From assembly GCA_029721515.1 (NCBI GenBank), contig CM056553.1, positions 5,370,849 to 5,434,848 of the forward strand: a stretch of DNA of 64,000 bases, written 5' to 3'. This document shows, piece by piece, positions 61,301-64,000 of the stretch. Made by a program: the position numbers and the translations under genes. Source of the stretch: Synanceia verrucosa. Lineage: Eukaryota; Chordata; Actinopteri; Perciformes; Synanceiidae. Every line of letters starts with the position of its first letter. Positions within the stretch are counted from its first letter, which is position 1. The notes under the pieces are model-generated. The model worked only from the letters and a program-made list of their open reading frames with translations. It did no database searches and had not been told where the DNA came from.

Positions 61301-63971
61301 CCCACTGGTTTCCACAACCAGCTGGAAAGACACCCCCCACCAAACTAGAAGCCCCACCCTCTTGATAAAGATAAAGGGCAACAGGAAAGAGGGATAAAGG
61401 GAGAGGATAATAAACACTTAATCCTTTCTCTCCTCTCATTTAGGTCATCTGTCTGTCGGCCAATAAGCCAGCATCCATTCAGTCTATAAGCATGTGGTCC
61501 ATTGACCTCCTCGGCCCAAAGGCATGCAAGAGACCGAGCCAAGATGGATGCCAGCGCAACGATAACGACACATGCTCATTACGCTTCTCCAATCAGTGCC
61601 ACGATGCCACGGTACGTTCTACGCACCGGCAACCCTGATCGATCTGCAGAGTCTGTACAAGTACGCTACAGTTTAAATCTATAAGTGATGTTCACACAAC
61701 CGCAGCATGACATTGTGATTAGTCCCCTACCTTCTATCAGGATGCCTTCGCTCTGAATTCAGCGCTCCAAACTGCCGAACCACCAGCCCCAAATACGTAC
61801 AATCAGCTGCCACAGGAGGATTAAGCGTTGTTCTAATGCTCGACCCACAACACTCAGCCCTGCCTACATGTGAGCAGATGTGGCGCTCCTTAAATTACAC
61901 TGTAGACCTAATGACCTAGATTGCTGGGTGGAAGCCCTGGGTGGAAGGAAGCGCTGGCTAGGTCTCAACCGCTTTAGATGCTGGGGGTGAATCTGTGCCA
62001 CTGCACACTAGAAGTCCAAGGCTGTGGGTGGCCGAGAAATGCAACCCTGCATGGTGTGCAAAGCACTCACCCGCTTATTTCCTCTGAAAGAATTCCAATT
62101 GTTGATTTAATTGGTTTGACTTATGGAGCAAAAGACAACATCAACATTAGTCTTCCATCAGAATTCAAGCGCCTGAAGCGGCCCTGCTCCTTTTTGACAT
62201 TTCACATGTGGTTTAAACTTTGTCTGCTTGTCAGAAGATGGAGAGCTGCCAGTGTTGGAAGGCTAAAAGACAGAAGCACATCCCAGAGTTTCCTCTGGCC
62301 ACGATGGCTGCTTCTCGCTTTCTGAGCTTCGTGGATCAAGAGATTAAAACAGTTTTGGCGGGGTGTCCGATTAAAAAGGGCCTGATATGCTCTCTGGGCT
62401 TTTCCCTCCCTCTTTACAGCTCCACCAGTCATCATTTAGACGAGCTGGGATCACTACCAACACTGTCCACCAAACAGAAATTAAAGAATTAAAATTTTCC
62501 TCCAACAAATGTTAGTGGATGTGCATTAAAACTCCACCGGTTTCATATTAGTGCCAGTTTTATGGGTGACTAGATACCAAGTATACACAGAAAAATCAGT
62601 GTCTAGTCCTCTGTTACAATTACAAACTGATTTATTATCCAAGCCGAACAAGGCTAAGACATTTGGGCCTTTTTTCAGTGCATAAACATTATCACAATAA
62701 AATGTTCAAAGATAAGGAGACAGCACTCATGTTAAAGCAATTGCCAAAAGATGAAGCCATAAATGTCCATAAAAATGTAGTAAATCAGCAGGGACTGCAG
62801 CATGACGGTGTACGTGAATGTGTGCCTTGTTGCAATAAAAATAAAATGCAGCTATAATGATGGAAATCACTGGTCTCCAGAGGAAAAGATAAGCAACCAG
62901 GGAATCACACACCTAGTAGCCAATGATCATGAAGCTACAGTGGTGATGTCATTACTGTAATAAAATCTGGTGGCTGTTTTTGACTCGACCCACGGTGGGT
63001 TTCCTGCTGGGCTAAATGAATATTTACACAAGCCTTCATCTGTATGCTAAAAACAGAAGAAAACAAAAATGTAATGAAGGGGCCGGAAGAAGATAAAGAA
63101 AGAAAAGGAGGCAGAAGAGGTGAATATACACACCTGGAGATAATCCCCCCTTTCACCCTGACTGCAGAAATGCAGCTAAGACCACTATTAAAACAAGCCA
63201 ACCTTACTTATTATATTTCCTTGTGTTTTATTTAACTGTAATTTGTGTTAACTTGCTGGCTCATCTTAAGCTTTCATCATGTTTTGACTGTAGAATCTAC
63301 TCCAACCCTCCAATAACAGTTGTTGAAGTACAATGTGTCACTACGTGACGTCAGGCGTGCGGTTTTGCCTTCTCTTGTTAAAAGTAGCAACCTTATGATA
63401 ACTATTTTAAGGATTTTAAGTGTGTAAGTGGCTGCTACTTCAGTACCTTTTGCTAGATTACTGGAAAACCAGTCAAATCAATGCTGAACAATCAATTTCG
63501 ACTACTCAAATGACACAGTGCGACTCGAAGACTGTAGATTACTATAGTCAAACTACATTTGCAAGCTACGCTAATAGCGCCGCTATACAAGGCACATGTC
63601 TTAAAATAAAATGCATACCATTATATGTAAATTGAGGAAAAATAAAAGACATTATTGGTACGCTGTGAGGCCTCTCTGCCCTGCTGCACAAACAGTGAAG
63701 GGGGGGATGAGATATGTCATCAACCCTGACACGTCTATGACTATTATAGGAATATTAAGGTGATTTTTTGTTCGGCATCTGTGCTCTGCTTTCCAGGAAT
63801 TGTCCATCAGTGTGATTTACAGCCCTGCCTGTATGTGTGTGCGTGTGGTCTCGACGTGTGAGTGATGCCAGCAGTGGTGACAGTCGATCAATCCGTTAAC
63901 CGTTCAAGTGCAGATCAGCTGAGGCCTCCGAGCTGAGCGTCTGCAGGAGCTGCCTGGCTGCTACCAGCACC
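58380..63971. other. upstream intron or 5' flank of rapgef2
   Basis: I searched the minus strand for the first coding exons expected before LPADF (the short MKPLA-type start, or the long form with an additional cyclic-nucleotide-binding domain) and did not find them. I see no recognised repeat family here beyond poly(A/T) tracts. See the block at 60600-60880. Confidence 0.55.
60600..60880. other. GC-richer block upstream of rapgef2, possible conserved noncoding element
   Basis: This repeat-free block has a homeodomain-like core (CACGTTTAATTATCTGGC) and balanced composition among AT-rich flanks. No exon borders with a meaningful open frame were found. Confidence 0.3.
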
Positions 63972-64000
63972 ATGGACAGCTCCACCAGCTCCACCAACAG
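63972..64000 (+). CDS. possible start of an unidentified plus-strand gene (cut by window edge)
   Basis: ATG sits in a strong Kozak context (AGCACCATGG), with an in-frame stop at 63897-63899 and no earlier in-frame ATG. The ten visible codons are Ser/Thr-rich (MDSSTSSTN…). The minus strand over the same bases is also open for at least 34 codons ending in TAA, so the coding strand, if any, is uncertain. I cannot name the gene. Confidence 0.25.

Noticed and set aside
1..64000. CRISPR arrays, bacterial operons, tRNA or rRNA genes.
   Set aside because: The 27-bp tandem array has no unique spacers, so it is a minisatellite and not a CRISPR. The only tRNA-like signal is the B box inside a truncated repeat.

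Overview
The window looks like nuclear DNA of a ray-finned (teleost) fish. It is AT-rich, its introns are short by vertebrate standards, and it carries several repeats I recognise as high-copy fish families: an L2-type LINE tail, a tRNA-like repeat, hAT-type MITEs and foldback MITEs. All homology statements rest on reading the sequence against remembered family sequences. No database search was run.

The one clear gene is rapgef2 (PDZ-GEF1), a Rap1/Rap2 guanine-nucleotide exchange factor, on the minus strand. I resolved 23 coding exons from 58379 down to 37508. All have GT-AG borders and compatible phases. Together they encode 1449 residues plus a stop, in the order: N-terminal linker, degenerate cyclic-nucleotide-binding domain, RasGEF-N, PDZ, Ras-association, CDC25 catalytic domain, and a long serine/proline-rich tail ending in the PDZ ligand SAV. 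The first coding exon(s), promoter and 5' UTR lie beyond the right edge. One 24-nt exon is a conserved microexon, and a further 15-nt candidate microexon fits the reading phase. A 3' UTR of about 2.3 kb probably ends at an AATAAA near 35205.

Bases 1 to about 35000 lie downstream of rapgef2. I recognise no coding gene there. The stretch holds decayed transposons, microsatellites, a few GC-richer blocks that could be conserved noncoding elements, and the most striking object of the window: a minisatellite of about 2 kb (28899-30896, 27-bp unit, about 74 units) with nested higher-order duplications, next to MITE-like inverted repeats.

Bases 58380 to 64000 are probably an upstream intron or 5' flank of rapgef2. 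They contain no convincing exon except a possible short open stretch at the very end (ATG at 63972 in a good Kozak context), whose gene and strand are uncertain.
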